NCBI RefSeq assembly: GCF_021401125.1
Contig: NZ_JACBFQ010000015.1
Location: 1-64,000, forward strand
DNA length: 64,000 nt
Direction of reading: 5' to 3'
Source: Xanthobacter sp. NM-59
Lineage (GTDB): Bacteria > Pseudomonadota > Alphaproteobacteria > Rhizobiales > Xanthobacteraceae
Below are positions 63,142-64,000 of this stretch, piece by piece. Each line of letters opens with the position of its first letter. Within the stretch, counting starts at the first letter, position 1. Made by a program: the position numbers and the translations under genes. The notes beneath the pieces were generated by a model. The model saw nothing but the letters and a program-made list of their open reading frames with translations. It did no database searches and was not told the origin of the DNA.

Positions 63142-64000
63142 ATGTCACAGACGGAAGTGGTGACAGCGGGCGCGGCTGGGGCGGCGCCGCCACAGGCGCA
63201 GAAGAAGGCGTCATCCTCGGCCGGCGCCGGGGCGCGGCTTGATGCGGCGGGCATCGCGGCTCAGTTCAGCGCGCTGGGCAGCTCGCCCCAGGGGCTGGCG
63301 GCAGCCGAGGTCAAGGCCCGGCAGGAGAAATACGGCCCCAACGCCATTGCCGCCCACGAAGAGAGCCGCTGGCAGAAGCTGCTGGGCTACTTCTGGGGTC
63401 CCATTCCCTGGATGATCGAGGCGGCGGCGCTGCTCTCCCTGCTGCGGTTCGACTGGCCCGATTTCTCGGTGGTGATGGGCCTGCTCATCTACAACGCGAT
63501 TGTGGGGTTCTGGCAGGACAGCAAGGCCGCCAGCGCCCTGGCGGCGCTCAAAAAAGGCCTAGCCCTGAAGGCGCGCGTGCTGCGCGACGGGCAGTGGGCG
63601 ACGGTGGATACCGCCGAGCTGGTGCCCGGCGACGTGGTGAGCGTGGCCGGCGGCGACACCCTGCCGGCCGACCTCATCCTGACGGACGGCAAGTATCTCT
63701 CGGTGGACCAGGCGGCGCTGACCGGCGAATCCCTGCCGGTGTCCAAGAATGTGGGCGACAGCGGCTATTCGGGGTCCATCGTCCGCCAGGGCTCCATGAC
63801 GGGCCTCGTCACGGCCACGGGAAACAACACCTTCTTCGGCCGCACCGCCAAGCTCGTCGCCTCGGCGGGCTCGAAGTCGCACGCCGAAAAGGCCGTGCTG
63901 CAGATGGGCGACTTCCTCATCATCCTGTCGGCGGCGCTGGCCATGGTGCTGGTGTTCGCACAGGTGCACCGCGACATCGTTCACGATGGCCATTGGGAAT
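63142..64000 (+). CDS. Second P-type H+-ATPase (partial, cut by the window edge)
   Basis: The first 286 codons of a second P3A-type ATPase are visible, starting MSQTEVVTAGAAG with GGGGGTGGG upstream. After an Ala/Lys/Ser-rich leader of about 45 residues it has KYGPNAIAAHEESRWQKLLG, FWQDSKAASALAALKKGLAL, VPGDVVSVAGGDTLPADLIL and the actuator motif LTGESLPVSKN. The catalytic Asp lies beyond the edge. It is clearly related to the pump at 57929-60520 (shared FWQDSKAS/A-NALAALKKGLA pattern) but diverged, so this is an old duplication or two separately acquired paralogues. Confidence 0.9.
   Translation, partial: MSQTEVVTAGAAGAAPPQAQKKASSSAGAGARLDAAGIAAQFSALGSSPQGLAAAEVKARQEKYGPNAIAAHEESRWQKLLGYFWGPIPWMIEAAALLSLLRFDWPDFSVVMGLLIYNAIVGFWQDSKAASALAALKKGLALKARVLRDGQWATVDTAELVPGDVVSVAGGDTLPADLILTDGKYLSVDQAALTGESLPVSKNVGDSGYSGSIVRQGSMTGLVTATGNNTFFGRTAKLVASAGSKSHAEKAVLQMGDFLIILSAALAMVLVFAQVHRDIVHDGHWE

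Overview
The window is a GC-rich alphaproteobacterial chromosome segment. Three markers of the rhizobial/Brucella-type flagellar system are present: FlaF and FlbT, a MotE-type chaperone next to flgI, and the atypical regulator FtcR. From memory, the chemotaxis layout (cheA-REC, cheW, cheY, cheB, cheR, then cheZ divergent from a second cheY) resembles Azorhizobium/Xanthobacter relatives. A Xanthobacteraceae-like Rhizobiales bacterium is therefore my best guess. There is no rRNA, tRNA, CRISPR array, insertion sequence or prophage that I can support.

Flagellum, minus-strand blocks (1-17383). Read in the direction of transcription, there is a motA-fliM-small membrane protein-fliN-fliG block, then flhB and an unknown gene, then a tightly overlapping flgB-flgC-fliE-flgG-flgA-flgI-motE-flgH-fliL-fliP operon. 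These are followed by a single flagellin gene and a fliF-fliH-motB-(motC-like) operon that runs off the left edge. Rho-independent terminators follow fliP and the flagellin gene.

Flagellum, plus-strand blocks (17609-29993). flgF, fliI, flgE, flgK, flgL, flaF, flbT, flgD, fliQ, flhA and fliR come first. A FliJ-like coiled-coil protein, a FlgJ-type rod-binding protein, a FlgN-like chaperone and a small membrane protein follow. Together these supply rod, hook, MS/P/L rings, switch, stator, export gate and ATPase. I see no fliO, fliK, fliD or canonical fliJ.

Chemotaxis and control (30028-43120). This part holds a transmembrane receptor, a CheA with a C-terminal receiver, CheW, CheY, CheB and CheR, and then convergent CheZ with a divergent second CheY. 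Next come FtcR, a response regulator with a MarR-like output domain, and a DUF1217 flagellar protein. The leader of ftcR carries a perfect FNR/FixK-type anaerobox (TTGAT-N4-ATCAA) and a full CtrA-type motif (TTAA-N7-TTAA). This suggests that oxygen and cell-cycle signals meet at the flagellar master regulator, and it is the most testable new idea in the window.

Accessory metabolism (43618-64000). A secreted formylglycine sulfatase, an outer-membrane beta-barrel and an octaheme c-type cytochrome fused to HEAT/TPR repeats lie in a row. Then come a methylmalonyl-CoA decarboxylase-like crotonase and a LuxR-type regulator on the minus strand. The last 11.5 kb is a plus-strand series: a DUF3141 PHA-synthase-like alpha/beta-hydrolase, a MaoC-phosphotransacetylase fusion, acetate kinase, a plasma-membrane-type H+-ATPase, PPK2 polyphosphate kinase, an ArsB/NhaD/SLC13-type permease and a second H+-ATPase cut by the right edge. 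I read this as a possible energy module linking acetyl-phosphate, polyphosphate and proton pumping.
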